This document shows, in pieces, positions 55,308 to 64,000 of a stretch of 64,000 nt of DNA. This DNA is from Halopiger xanaduensis SH-6 (GTDB lineage Archaea > Halobacteriota > Halobacteria > Halobacteriales > Natrialbaceae), in the NCBI RefSeq assembly GCF_000217715.1, contig NC_015658.1, forward strand, positions 186,001 through 250,000, written 5' to 3'. The notes under the pieces were generated by a model. The model was given only the letters and a program-made list of their open reading frames with translations. It did no database searches and was not told the DNA's origin. The stretch's first letter is position 1; the number at the start of each line of letters is the position of its first letter. The position numbers and the translations under genes are program-made.

Positions 55308-56816
55308 ATGGCTGACGCAGAGATCACAGTCCATACTGCAGCGAGTATCGACCGGATCGCGCCCGAAATCCACGGGCACTTCGCCGAACACCTGGGGCGG
55401 TGTATCTACGGCGGGATCTGGCACGCCGACAGCGCCGACGGGGACGGCTTCCGCGAGGACACCGTCTCCTTGCTCGAGGACCTCGAGTTGCCGGTGCTGC
55501 GGTGGCCGGGCGGCTGTTTCGCCGACGACTACCACTGGGAGGACGGCGTCGGCCCGCAGGACGAGCGGCCGCGCCGCCGGAACCTCTTCTGGGCGCAGGG
55601 TCCCGAAGAACTGCCCGAGGAATCCAATTCCTTCGGCAGCGACGAGTTCCTCGAACTCTGCGAGCGCATCGGCACCGAACCCTACCTGGCGGCGAACGTC
55701 GGCTCGGGCAGTCCCCAGGAAGCGGCCAACTGGGTCGAGTACTGTAACTACGACGGCGACACGGAACTGGCAGACCGACGCCGCGAGAACGGCCGCGAAG
55801 ACCCCTACGGCGTGAAGTACTGGGGACTGGGCAACGAGAACTGGGGCTGTGGCGGCCAGATGAGCCCCGAGCAGTACGCCCGCGAGTACCGCCGGTACGC
55901 CACCTACGTCGGCACCCAGGCGAACCTGATGTTCGACCACGACCTCGAGCTCATCGCCTGCGGTTTCGAGGGCCACGAGTGGAACCGCCGCTTCCTCGAA
56001 GAAATCAACGAGGCGCCGTGGGGTGCGGAGTTCCCGCTGGACCACCTCACGCTGCACCACTACTACGGCCGCGGGACGAACGTCGCCGAGGCCGACGAGG
56101 ACAAGTACGACCGCATGCTCGCGGAGGCCCTCGAGATGGAACGCCACATCGAGCGCATGGCCGGCGCGATCAACGCCGTGGCGACCACCCGCGACATCGG
56201 CGTCATCATCGACGAGTGGGGCACCTGGCACCCCGAAGCGACCGCCGACAACGGCCTCGAGCAGGAAGGGACCGTGTTCGACGCCCTCTCGGCGGCGGCG
56301 GTGCTCAACATCTTCAACGACAACAGCGACGTCGTCACGATGACCAACATCGCCCAGACGGTCAACGTCCTCCAGTGTCTCGTCGAAACCGACGAGGACG
56401 ACGCCTGGGCCCGCCCGACCTACCGCGTCTTCGACCTCTACGCGCCGCACAAGGGCAACGAGGCCGTCCGGACCTCCGTCGACACGCCGACCCGCGACGT
56501 CGTCGACGGCGATTCGAACGACGAACTCCCGCTCGTCAATGCCTCCGCGTCCGTCGGCGACGACGGCACGTACGTCACCGTGACGAACCTCGACTGCCGC
56601 AGCGCCCAGACCGTCGACGTCTCCCTCGAGGGAACGGACCTGAACGAGGACGACATCCGCGGTGAGATTCTGTTCGCCGAGCAGGAGCCCGACTACGCGG
56701 TGACCAAGCACAACGCCGACGAGTTTACCGCCGACGACCTCGCCGTCCCGGCGGACGGGAGTTCGATCGAAGTGGAACTCCCGCCGTCGACCGTCGCCGC
56801 GATCTCGGTCGAGTAA
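55308..56816 (+). CDS. GH51 alpha-L-arabinofuranosidase
   Basis: About 502 residues. Seen: PEIHGHFAEHLGRCIYGGIWH near the start, LRWPGGCFADDYHWEDGVGP, the acid/base Glu in LGNENWGCGG (about residue 181), LTLHHYYGRG, and the nucleophile Glu in VIIDEWGTWH (about 302). A C-terminal beta-sandwich has YRVFDLYAPHKGNEAV and ends ELPPSTVAAISV. These are the GH51 hallmarks. Removes terminal alpha-L-arabinofuranose from arabinan or arabinoxylan oligosaccharides. No signal peptide, so it acts on imported fragments. ATG 55308 is chosen from TATA spacing; ATG 55296 would add four residues. The second ABC importer follows about 725 bases later. Confidence 0.94.
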   Translation: MADAEITVHTAASIDRIAPEIHGHFAEHLGRCIYGGIWHADSADGDGFREDTVSLLEDLELPVLRWPGGCFADDYHWEDGVGPQDERPRRRNLFWAQGPEELPEESNSFGSDEFLELCERIGTEPYLAANVGSGSPQEAANWVEYCNYDGDTELADRRRENGREDPYGVKYWGLGNENWGCGGQMSPEQYAREYRRYATYVGTQANLMFDHDLELIACGFEGHEWNRRFLEEINEAPWGAEFPLDHLTLHHYYGRGTNVAEADEDKYDRMLAEALEMERHIERMAGAINAVATTRDIGVIIDEWGTWHPEATADNGLEQEGTVFDALSAAAVLNIFNDNSDVVTMTNIAQTVNVLQCLVETDEDDAWARPTYRVFDLYAPHKGNEAVRTSVDTPTRDVVDGDSNDELPLVNASASVGDDGTYVTVTNLDCRSAQTVDVSLEGTDLNEDDIRGEILFAEQEPDYAVTKHNADEFTADDLAVPADGSSIEVELPPSTVAAISVE

Positions 56817-57541
56817 GCGCTTCCGAACAACCGTTCTGTCCCGCGCCGTTCTTTTCTCGCGTCGTAATTGCGGACCTAGTCGGTCGAATTCGCGGAGACA
56901 CTGCTCGAACCGGCTGGTGATCCACCGACCACAGCTCGAGCGTACGGCCAGCAAGCAGGGATCGAGGGTACGTTCGGAGAACAGCATTCGGACGCACGTT
57001 CGGAGAGCGGCGTTGCCGCACCACTCCTACTCCGATCTCCGTGCTCTCGTGACGGAGTTCACATCGTCTCACGCCGCCGGTAATCGTCGTGACCGTCCGT
57101 TTCAGCACGAGATGGCAAGACGGCTGATTCGGTACCTCGAGTCCGCAGTAGACTACGTTTCCCAATGAGAAATACATCTACTCGTCGGAAGCATCCCGCA
57201 TTCTCCATGATTCTCAATACAGCCGCCCCATCTGATTACAACAGTACATTCGTAAATGTATTTTGTGTGATTCTGTTGTTTCTAATTAGGAAACACAGAG
57301 TGACAGTACATCCCACACGCAGTCCGCTTACACGATAGCGGTACCGATAGCACCCATTCGGTCGGCGATCGTACCAATAGGGGAGTAGGTGGACACCGAT
57401 CCGCTTCGAATAGAGGCCGGAAATCTAATTCGCCACCGTAGTACCGCGCGAGCAACCGTGACAAACGACGGTTCGTCTCAAACGCTCTGTAGGTCATTAT
57501 AGTCCACAATATTTTTTATCCCCTAAACAGAATAGAGGGCT
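56817..57541. other. Long intergenic region before the second ABC importer
   Basis: About 725 bases. The first 300 are G+C-rich but the frames there resemble nothing I know. The last 350 are A+T-rich and lead into a strong promoter. No RNA or repeat recognised. Confidence 0.5.
57512..57520 (+). promoter_or_regulatory. TATA-like promoter of the second ABC importer operon
   Basis: TTTTTTATC is centred about 26 bases before ATG 57542. The operon of five genes downstream has very short gaps, so this is probably its main promoter. Confidence 0.55.
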
Positions 57542-59317
57542 ATGCCACCATATGGCAATGAGCACACGGTAGAGTCAAGTCAGCGCTCTATCTCACGCAG
57601 AGGTCTTCTTCGCGCCGGCGCAGCTGGCGGTGCGATGGTCATGGCCGGTTGCGCGGGAAGCGACGAGGGGGAATCAGGAGGGACTGATACGTTCGTCGAG
57701 CCGACGACGACCCAGCCGACGAACTGGCAGTTCAATCACCTCAACCTGACCAATCCGTTCGCCCACGAGATGCAGTGCGATCCGCTCCAGCGATACCACA
57801 TCGCCGACGAGGAGTTCGACTCGTACGCGGTCTCGGTCGAGGAGTTCAGCGGTGAGACTGCAGTGTTGAAGGTGCGAGACGGCCTCACGTGGCACAACGG
57901 AGACCCCGGTGATCCGGTCAACGCCGACGACCTCTACACGAAACTGGCGACCGACGCCATCATCGGCGACACGATCTCGACCCTCTGGACCGACATGCAA
58001 CGGGCCGGCGACAAGTCCGTCGAGCTCACCCTCGACGGAACGGTCAACGAGCGGCTGTTCATGGACGCGCTCAACTACTACTGGCTCGAGACGCCACACC
58101 GGATGTACCGGGACTACGTCGAGCGGTGGGAGGATGCGACAACCGACGACGAAGTCGCCGATATTCGAAGCGATCTCCGCAACGACGCCTTCGACGAGCC
58201 GAAAGGGAACGGCCCCTTCCAGTTCGAGGAGCGGACGAACAACTATCTCCGGATGAGCCTCTACGAGCACCACCCGGACGCAGACAACATCAACTGGGAC
58301 TACTGGGAAATTCAACGGGTCTCGACCGACACTGCGAGCGTACTGCTCGGGGGCGATATCGACGGCATCCGGAACTACACCGCACCGGAGTCCGTCTTCG
58401 ACAGCGCTCCTGATAGTCTCTTGCACGCACAACTGCCCGCCCTGTGGGGCCACTCGTTGCCCTTCAACCACGAGGACGAGGACTTCGGCAATATCTACGT
58501 CCGCCAGGCCATCTGCGAGTTTATCGACCGGGACGCCTGCGCGAGCAATTACGGCCGCTTCGGACAGCCGGTCGAGGCGCCGAGCGGCCTCGTCGGAAAC
58601 ATCGACGGACAGAACGAACAAAGCGACCGCTGGCGGAACAAGGTCTCCGACGAGATGGCCGAGCAACTCCACCGGTACGACGATCCGGAGCGGGGCCGAC
58701 GGCTCCTCGAGGAAGAGGGCTACCAGAAGGACGACGGCGAGTGGTACCGTCCCGACGGCAGCCGGTTCGAAGTGACGGTCAAAACCGTCGCCGGCTTCAA
58801 CGACTGGCATCCCGTCTACGAGACGATCGTCGACAACCTCAACGGGGAGGGGATCGCCGCCGAGCTTCAGCAGATCGAGGAGTCGGCGTACTGGTCTAAC
58901 CACTACCTCGCCGGCGACTTCCAACTGGCGTCGACGGGGTGGACGCTCCAGCGATCGAGCCCGTACTACGTCTTCGACATGTACTACAACATCGATCCGG
59001 AGTTCATGAACCTCTCCCCCGACGACCTCGAGGCGCCGCCGATGGGCGACCCCGACGGCGAACTCGAGTCCGTCGATCCGCGCGGATTGATGGAGGAGCT
59101 ACTCGTTACGCAGGACGAAGCGGAAGCGACCAGTCTCGTCGACGAACTCGCGTGGATCACCAACCAGACGATGCCGATGCTGCAGATCAACGAAATTAAC
59201 GATCCGGTCTGGTTCTACACTGACGACTGGGAGGTCCCGGAACCGGACTCGCCGAAGTACCAGTCGAAGTGGCCGCTCTGGTGGTTCCCGCGGTTCGGCG
59301 ACCTACAGGCGAAGTAG
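57542..59317 (+). CDS. Tat-exported lipoprotein, family 5 solute-binding protein (second importer)
   Basis: 591 residues. N-terminus has SISRRGLLRAGAAGGAMVMAGCAG: twin Arg followed by lipobox MAGC, so it is a lipid-anchored Tat substrate. Body: TAVLKVRDGLTWHNGDPGDPVNADDLYTKL, NIYVRQAICEFIDRDACASN, RFEVTVKTVAGFNDWHPVYETIVDNL, typical SBP_bac_5 lobes. First gene of the operon 57542-63577. It is similar in design to the protein at 29782 but clearly diverged, so the two importers probably have different ligands. GH51 upstream suggests arabino-oligosaccharides. Confidence 0.92.
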   Translation: MPPYGNEHTVESSQRSISRRGLLRAGAAGGAMVMAGCAGSDEGESGGTDTFVEPTTTQPTNWQFNHLNLTNPFAHEMQCDPLQRYHIADEEFDSYAVSVEEFSGETAVLKVRDGLTWHNGDPGDPVNADDLYTKLATDAIIGDTISTLWTDMQRAGDKSVELTLDGTVNERLFMDALNYYWLETPHRMYRDYVERWEDATTDDEVADIRSDLRNDAFDEPKGNGPFQFEERTNNYLRMSLYEHHPDADNINWDYWEIQRVSTDTASVLLGGDIDGIRNYTAPESVFDSAPDSLLHAQLPALWGHSLPFNHEDEDFGNIYVRQAICEFIDRDACASNYGRFGQPVEAPSGLVGNIDGQNEQSDRWRNKVSDEMAEQLHRYDDPERGRRLLEEEGYQKDDGEWYRPDGSRFEVTVKTVAGFNDWHPVYETIVDNLNGEGIAAELQQIEESAYWSNHYLAGDFQLASTGWTLQRSSPYYVFDMYYNIDPEFMNLSPDDLEAPPMGDPDGELESVDPRGLMEELLVTQDEAEATSLVDELAWITNQTMPMLQINEINDPVWFYTDDWEVPEPDSPKYQSKWPLWWFPRFGDLQAK

Positions 59318-59394
59318 GGCTGCGACGCTCGGCGCCGATCCGTCAGTAAAACGGAACCATTATAGGACAACACCTACCACACTCATTCAAATTA

Positions 59395-60405
59395 ATGTAC
59401 ATAATAAAGCGTCTCGGGCAAGCAGTTATCACGTTTCTCGCCGTGATAACCGTGACGTTCGGGCTGATTCGAGCGATGCCTGGTGGTCCGGCGGAGTACA
59501 TCAGGGCCCAAGTCATGCAGAACCGCGGATCGAACGGCGTCGATATGTCCCAACTCAACTCGCTCGTCGAGTCGTACACGAACGTCGACCCGTCGACGCC
59601 GCTGTACGTCCAGTACTTCGATTATCTCACCAGCGTCCTGCAGGGGGATCTCGGGCAATCGGTGTGGTTCAACCGCCCCGTTAGCGGCATCATTATCGAA
59701 GCCGCCCCGTGGACGATCTTCCTCCTGACGATCGCAATCTTGCTTTCGTTCGCGATCGGGATCGTTCTCGGGGCCGTCATGGCGTATCAAGAGGGAAGCC
59801 GATTCGACGTCGGCTCGACGGTCGTCTCGATGTTTCTAAACTCGGTTCCTTACTACATCGCGGCGATCTTCCTGGTGTATGTTCTCTCCATCCAGCTGAG
59901 TGTCTTCCCGCAGTCGGGGAACTACTCGACCAGCATCGATCCGTCGCTGTCGGTCGCGTTCATTTCCGACGTCCTGTACCACGCGACGCTCCCGATCGCG
60001 TCCCTCGTCGTGACCGGCTTCGGCGGGACGGCGGTCACGATGCGAGGGAACGCCATCCAGGAGATCGGTGAAGACTACATTCGGGTTGCGAACCTCCGCG
60101 GCGTCCCCGGACGGCGAATCGCGATTCGATACGTCGGTCGAAACGCCGTGTTGCCGATGTACACGAGCCTGATGATCTCCATCGGATTCATGTTCGGCGG
60201 CTCGGTCATCCTCGAGGAGATTTTCGCGTACCCCGGGCTGGGGTACTACCTCCTGCAGGGAATCCACAGCGGCGATTACCCGCTGATGATGGGCATCTTC
60301 CTCGTTATCACCGTCGCGGTTCTGATCTGTATCCTGATCGCGGATCTCACGTACGGAAAGATCGATCCGCGGATCAGCGAAGGCCAGTCCAAAGAGGCAT
60401 ACTAA
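59395..60405 (+). CDS. ABC importer permease, DppB/OppB type (second importer)
   Basis: 336 residues. The first helix has VITFLAVITVTFGLIRAMPGGPAEY, then the extracellular loop with DLGQSVWFNRPVSGIIIEAAPWTIFLL, the coupling loop EDYIRVANLRGVPGRRIAIRYVGRNAVLP, and the closing VLICILIADLTYGKIDPRIS. It pairs with the DppC-type permease 13 bases downstream. Close paralogue of the permease at 28723. Confidence 0.94.
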   Translation: MYIIKRLGQAVITFLAVITVTFGLIRAMPGGPAEYIRAQVMQNRGSNGVDMSQLNSLVESYTNVDPSTPLYVQYFDYLTSVLQGDLGQSVWFNRPVSGIIIEAAPWTIFLLTIAILLSFAIGIVLGAVMAYQEGSRFDVGSTVVSMFLNSVPYYIAAIFLVYVLSIQLSVFPQSGNYSTSIDPSLSVAFISDVLYHATLPIASLVVTGFGGTAVTMRGNAIQEIGEDYIRVANLRGVPGRRIAIRYVGRNAVLPMYTSLMISIGFMFGGSVILEEIFAYPGLGYYLLQGIHSGDYPLMMGIFLVITVAVLICILIADLTYGKIDPRISEGQSKEAY

Positions 60406-60418
60406 GAGGTGACTGACA

Positions 60419-61411
60419 ATGGCTGAAACGAATTCGACGTTCGACGCGACCGACGACCGAGACGGAGCAAGCGACGGGCCGAGAGCGACTCGGTCGGAAC
60501 TGTACAGGGAGTGGCTTGACGTCGCCGTTCTCGCCCCGCTACGGGTCATCTGGGACGACTGGCGGACGCAGCTCGGCTCCCTCATTATCCTGTTTTACGT
60601 CTTGATGGGGACGGTCGGACTCTATCTCGTTCCTGCGCCGACGCAAGGACAGGGGCCGAACCGCACGCCGCCGTTCCAGAGTATGTCGTACCCGCTCGGA
60701 ACGGACAATCTCGGGACGAGCCTCCTGTCGGAGATCGTGTACGCGACGCCGCCGATGCTGAAGATGATCCTGGCCGGAGCGGTGTTCTCGACGATCATGG
60801 CAGTGGGTATCGGAACCGTCTCGGGCTACAAGGGTGGGTTCGTCGACAGGGTTCTGACTACCTTTACCGACATTGCGATGACTATCCCCGGCCTACCTCT
60901 GATCATCCTCCTGGTCGCCGTCTTCGACCCGCGGAGCCCGTACTTGGTCGGAATCTTCCTCTCGATCAACGCGTGGGCGGGCCTCGCGCGATCGATTCGA
61001 TCCCAGGTGCTTTCGATCAGGGATCACACGTACGTCGAGGTCTCGAGGATCATGGGTGCACCCCTTACGAGAATCCTCAAGGACGACGTTATCCCAAATA
61101 TCATGCCCTACGTACTGATCAACTTCGTTAACTCCGCGCGGGGGGTGATCTTCGGATCGGTCGCCCTGTACTATCTCGGGCTCCTGAACAGCGTCGGAAG
61201 CAACTGGGGAATCATGCTCAACAACGCCTACACGAACGCCGCCATCTACTCGCTCGAGATGGTATACTGGCTACTCATTCCGATGATAACGATCGTCACG
61301 CTCTCGTTCGGATTGGTACTGTTCGCACAGGGCACTGAAAAACTGTTCAACCCGCGGATTCGGGCGCGTCACGCGGAAACCGTCGAAGACACTGCGCCGT
61401 ACGAGGAATAA
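60419..61411 (+). CDS. ABC importer permease, DppC/OppC type (second importer)
   Basis: 330 residues. Acidic soluble N-terminus, helix SLIILFYVLMGTVGLYLV, the family segment FQSMSYPLGTDNLGTSLLSEI, then five helices and coupling loop YVEVSRIMGAPLTRILKDDVIPNIMPYVL. Ends with EKLFNPRIRARH as in the paralogue at 27783. Starts 13 bases after the DppB-type gene; the next ATPase gene begins 2 bases after its stop. Confidence 0.94.
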   Translation: MAETNSTFDATDDRDGASDGPRATRSELYREWLDVAVLAPLRVIWDDWRTQLGSLIILFYVLMGTVGLYLVPAPTQGQGPNRTPPFQSMSYPLGTDNLGTSLLSEIVYATPPMLKMILAGAVFSTIMAVGIGTVSGYKGGFVDRVLTTFTDIAMTIPGLPLIILLVAVFDPRSPYLVGIFLSINAWAGLARSIRSQVLSIRDHTYVEVSRIMGAPLTRILKDDVIPNIMPYVLINFVNSARGVIFGSVALYYLGLLNSVGSNWGIMLNNAYTNAAIYSLEMVYWLLIPMITIVTLSFGLVLFAQGTEKLFNPRIRARHAETVEDTAPYEE

Positions 61412-61413
61412 CG

Positions 61414-62472
61414 ATGCAACAACAACAACACGCACGAACGTCGTCGGTCGACGATCCGATCTTTGAGGTCCGTAACACGAGCGTCTCGTTCGACATGGAA
61501 CGCGGCGAATCGAAGGTATTGAACGAGGTTTCCCTCGACATCGAACGAGGCGAGGTCCTCGGCGTCGTCGGGGAGAGCGGGAGCGGGAAATCGATGTTCG
61601 CCTCGGCGTTGCTCGACGCGGTCGTCGATCCCGGCATCCTCACCGGCGATATCACCTACCATCCTGAGTCGGGCGAATCCATCGACCTGCTCGAGCTCTC
61701 CGACGAGGAGATCAAGCAGGTCCGCTGGGAGGAGATCGCGATGGTCTTCCAGGGCGCGATGAGTTCGTTCAACCCGACGATGACGATCGGAGACCACTTC
61801 CGAGAGACGCTGTCCGTCCACGATTACGACGTCGAGGAAGGGATGGCCCGCGCCGAGGAACTACTCTCTGACCTCTACCTCGAGGCCGACCAAGTGCTCG
61901 ACTCCTACCCGCACGAGTTGTCGGGCGGCATGTCCCAGAGGGCGTTGATCGCCCTCTCGCTCGTCCTCGAGCCCGAAGTACTGGTGATGGACGAACCGAC
62001 CGCCGCGCTGGACTTGCTGATGCAGCGCAGCATCATCCAACTTATCCGGGAGATCGCCGAACAGCGAGATCTGACGATCGTCTTCATCACCCACGACCTG
62101 CCGCTTGTCGCGAACCTGGCCGATCGGATCGCCGTCCTGTACGCCTTCGAGTTCGTCGAGGTCGGCGACGCGTACGAGGTGCTGAAGGCGGCGAAACACC
62201 CCTACACGCGAGCGTTGCTCAATTCGACGCCCAATCTCGATACGCCGCGCGAACAGATGAAGCCGATCGAGGGGGCGGCGCCGGATCCGGTGTCGGTTCC
62301 CGAGGGCTGTTCCTACCATCCCCGATGTCCGCTATCCGATGCGGTCTGCGAACGCGACGACCCGCCGCTAGATTCGGACGCGGACGACGGACACGTCGCG
62401 GCGTGTCACTACGTCGAAGACGTCCCCGATGCGGTACCGCTGACCCTTCAGGAGGTGAAGATCAATGAGTAA
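61414..62472 (+). CDS. ABC importer ATPase, DppD/OppD type
   Basis: 352 residues, one ABC domain: Walker A GESGSGKSM (about residue 55), Q-loop VFQGAMSSFNP, signature LSGGMSQR, Walker B VLVMDEPTAALD, H-loop THDLP. C-terminal oligopeptide-type tail has CSYHPRCPLSDAVC, the Cys cluster of OppD proteins. It corresponds to the first half of the fused ATPase at 24968. The short Gln/His stretch after the start is low-complexity. The stop overlaps the next ATPase gene by 8 bases. Confidence 0.94.
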   Translation: MQQQQHARTSSVDDPIFEVRNTSVSFDMERGESKVLNEVSLDIERGEVLGVVGESGSGKSMFASALLDAVVDPGILTGDITYHPESGESIDLLELSDEEIKQVRWEEIAMVFQGAMSSFNPTMTIGDHFRETLSVHDYDVEEGMARAEELLSDLYLEADQVLDSYPHELSGGMSQRALIALSLVLEPEVLVMDEPTAALDLLMQRSIIQLIREIAEQRDLTIVFITHDLPLVANLADRIAVLYAFEFVEVGDAYEVLKAAKHPYTRALLNSTPNLDTPREQMKPIEGAAPDPVSVPEGCSYHPRCPLSDAVCERDDPPLDSDADDGHVAACHYVEDVPDAVPLTLQEVKINE

Positions 62473-63577
62473 CGATCACGTCGTCGCCCTCGAGAACGTC
62501 GAGGTCCACTTCGAGTCGGATTCGTCGATGCTCTCTCGGCTGCGCGGCGACACTGACATCGTCAAGGCGGTCGACGACGTCTCGCTTTCGATCCCCGAGA
62601 ACGACGTCGTCGCGCTGGTCGGCGAGTCCGGCTGCGGAAAGACGACCCTCGGAAAGACGGCGATCGGCGTCCAGCGGCCGACCGCCGGCACGGTGTCGTA
62701 CCGCGGGCAAGACATCTGGAAGGCCAAAGACGGGGAAGGAACCGTCGAGATTCCCTTCGACGAAATTCGGCAATCGCTCCAGATCATCCCGCAGGACCCG
62801 GGTGCGTCGCTCAATCCGAACAAGACGGTCCAGCACTCCCTCGAGGCGCCGCTCAAGCTTCGCAAGCCGGAGATGGACGCCTTCGATCGCCGAGAGCGCA
62901 TCTACGAAATGCTCGAGCGAGTCGGCATGTCCCCGCCGGAGGACTACGCCAAGCGGTTCCCCCACCAGCTCTCGGGCGGCGAGAAACAGCGCGTCGCGCT
63001 CATTCGGGCGCTGTTGATGAACCCCGATCTCATCCTCGCCGACGAGGCGGTGTCGGCGCTCGACGTCTCCCTGCGGATCGACATGATGGACCTGATGCTG
63101 GAACTGCAGGGGCAGTTCAACACCTCCTTCCTGTTTATCAGCCACAACCTCTCGAACGCCAGCTACGTCGCCGGGAAGTCCGACGGTCGGATCGGCATCA
63201 TGTACCTCGGCGAGCTGGTCGAACTCGGCCCCATCGACGAGGTGCTCGAGAATCCGAAACACCCCTACACGAAGGCGCTGGTGTGGGCGACGCCGAACCT
63301 CGATCCCGATGTCGATGAACCGGACGGCTCGCCACTTCGGAAGATTGACGTGCCGGATCCGCGGAACCCACCTTCGGGCTGTCGGTTCCACACCCGCTGT
63401 CCGAAAGCGCGCGAAGCCTGTAAGCACAGCGCGCCCGACGCGGTGCCGGTCGACGGCGACGACGACCACACGGTGACCTGCTTCCGGGAACTCGACACCC
63501 ACGAGTACTGGGACAGTCCCGAACTTACGGACGAACCGGACGATACCGCACGGCTCGAGAACGAGCCGACGCAGTAG
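62465..63577 (+). CDS. ABC importer ATPase, DppF/OppF type
   Basis: 370 residues, one ABC domain: Walker A GESGCGKTT (about residue 54), VPEN-less start VALENVEVHFESDSSML, Q-loop IPQDPGASLNP, signature LSGGEKQR, Walker B LILADEAVSALD, H-loop SHNLS. Tail CRFHTRCPKAREAC. Corresponds to the second half of the fused ATPase at 24968. Its start lies inside the end of the DppD-type gene (8-base overlap), showing coupled translation. Last core gene of the importer operon. Confidence 0.94.
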   Translation: MSNDHVVALENVEVHFESDSSMLSRLRGDTDIVKAVDDVSLSIPENDVVALVGESGCGKTTLGKTAIGVQRPTAGTVSYRGQDIWKAKDGEGTVEIPFDEIRQSLQIIPQDPGASLNPNKTVQHSLEAPLKLRKPEMDAFDRRERIYEMLERVGMSPPEDYAKRFPHQLSGGEKQRVALIRALLMNPDLILADEAVSALDVSLRIDMMDLMLELQGQFNTSFLFISHNLSNASYVAGKSDGRIGIMYLGELVELGPIDEVLENPKHPYTKALVWATPNLDPDVDEPDGSPLRKIDVPDPRNPPSGCRFHTRCPKAREACKHSAPDAVPVDGDDDHTVTCFRELDTHEYWDSPELTDEPDDTARLENEPTQ

Positions 63578-63645
63578 CGGTTCCCACGATCTGGGCCTGA
63601 CAGTCTCCAGTACTTCTATTACGCCGCCGTCGAAACGAGCGTGCA

Positions 63646-63858
63646 ATGAACACGAGCGAAGCGATATTCCGGGGGCTCCTCGCGATCACCCTGACGCTGG
63701 CGGTTATCCTGCTGGCGCTGTTTCCCTTCCAAGAACCCGGATCGGGGGGATACGTTATCTCCGTGCTGACGCTGTCGATCCAGGGCGTGGTGATTCTCGT
63801 CGCGGCGGCCGGACTCTACTTCGGCTGGGAGCCGTTCTCGTTTCTCGACGAAAGCTAG
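63646..63858 (+). CDS. Small two-helix membrane protein, unknown function
   Basis: 70 residues. Two helices: GLLAITLTLAVILLALFPF near residues 10-28 and ISVLTLSIQGVVILVAAAGLYFGW near 38-61, with a short polar loop (QEPGSGGY). No family recognised. It follows the ATPase gene by 68 bases on the same strand. A differently built two-helix protein is linked to the first importer at 27455, so a link to the transporters is possible but unproven. Confidence 0.65.
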   Translation: MNTSEAIFRGLLAITLTLAVILLALFPFQEPGSGGYVISVLTLSIQGVVILVAAAGLYFGWEPFSFLDES

Positions 63859-63870
63859 CCCGCTGCAGGC

Positions 63871-64000
63871 TTACGTCCCGTTCTCGGCTTCAGCCGTATT
63901 CTCCCGGTCCGCGGTCAACCGAACCATCGAGTACGGCGGAAGCGACACCGTGACGCTATCCTCGTCGACCACCGCGCTGTCGGTCGTCGGCGTGATCCGG
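63871..64000 (-). CDS. C-terminal end of a probable carbohydrate-active enzyme (partial)
   Basis: On the minus strand a frame enters from the right edge and stops at TAA 63871, giving about 42 residues. It contains DEDSVTVSLPPYSMVRLTADR. A V-T-V-x-L-P-P-Y-S-x-V/M ending is the usual last beta strand of GH51, GH39 or GH43-like beta-sandwich domains. Family cannot be fixed. It is convergent with the ABC importer operon. Confidence 0.6.
   Translation of the reverse strand, partial: RITPTTDSAVVDEDSVTVSLPPYSMVRLTADRENTAEAENGT

Noticed and set aside
55290-56987. 565-codon minus-strand frame
   Set aside because: Antisense to the GH51 gene and made mostly of Val, Arg, Asp and Gly.
56917-57168. 83-codon plus-strand frame before the second importer
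   Set aside because: No recognisable domain, Arg/His-rich and no promoter-like sequence in front; could be a decayed gene but support is too weak.
57282-57509. 75-codon minus-strand frame
   Set aside because: Lies in the A+T-rich leader of the importer operon and lacks any family resemblance.

Overview
The window looks like DNA of an extremely halophilic archaeon (class Halobacteria). Proteins are strongly acidic, most coding sequence is G+C-rich, secreted proteins carry twin-arginine signals, and many start codons sit about 26-30 bases after a TATA-like box with no Shine-Dalgarno sequence (leaderless mRNAs). Families typical of haloarchaea are present: a BgaH-type GH42 enzyme, DUF2270, an amphi-Trp domain protein and small zinc-ribbon proteins. 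A ParA partition gene next to an A+T-rich iteron-like region suggests a large plasmid or secondary replicon. The species cannot be fixed from the sequence alone.

Layout. (1) 1-15641 and 29782-36562 plus 50477-63577 form two halves of a plant cell-wall (pectin/rhamnogalacturonan, arabinan, galactan) utilisation region. The first half holds a secreted beta-helix protein, GH28, GH78, a chemotaxis-type transducer, a DUF2264 protein, a CBM9-like protein, L-rhamnose mutarotase and a LacZ-type GH2. (2) 15976-22226 is a lower-G+C module: a PHP-type phosphoesterase, two inositol-monophosphatase-family proteins and a complete ECF transporter. Its outer edges carry a near-identical direct repeat. (3) 22337-24967 holds a transposon-end remnant, a ParA/acidic-partner operon and about 1 kb of iteron-like 9-base repeats. 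(4) 24968-31599 is an Opp/Dpp-type ABC importer with fused ATPases, followed by GH95 and GH42. (5) 36742-50453 is mostly housekeeping and stress genes: SfsA, MsrA, asparaginase, small zinc proteins, a flavodoxin, a sulfur-trafficking cluster (regulator, two YeeE/YedE channel halves, rhodanese-MBL, TusA, DsrE), DUF2270, an alpha/beta hydrolase and a multi-PAS histidine kinase. (6) 50477-64000 returns to polysaccharide use: a secreted beta-helix protein, GH4 alpha-galactosidase, an MDR dehydrogenase, GH51 arabinofuranosidase, a second Opp/Dpp importer with separate ATPases, and the end of another likely carbohydrate enzyme.

How it fits together (inference). Almost all glycoside hydrolases lack signal peptides, and the GH4 enzyme needs cytoplasmic NAD. 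Only the beta-helix proteins and the two substrate-binding lipoproteins are exported. This fits uptake of oligosaccharides by the two Opp/Dpp-type systems and their dismantling inside the cell: GH28 and GH78 for the rhamnogalacturonan backbone, GH2/GH42/GH4 for galactosides, GH51 for arabinan and GH95 for fucosyl or L-galactosyl caps. Rhamnose mutarotase then feeds L-rhamnose catabolism. No dedicated transcription regulator for these genes is seen in the window. The PHP/IMPase/ECF module is the least explained part.
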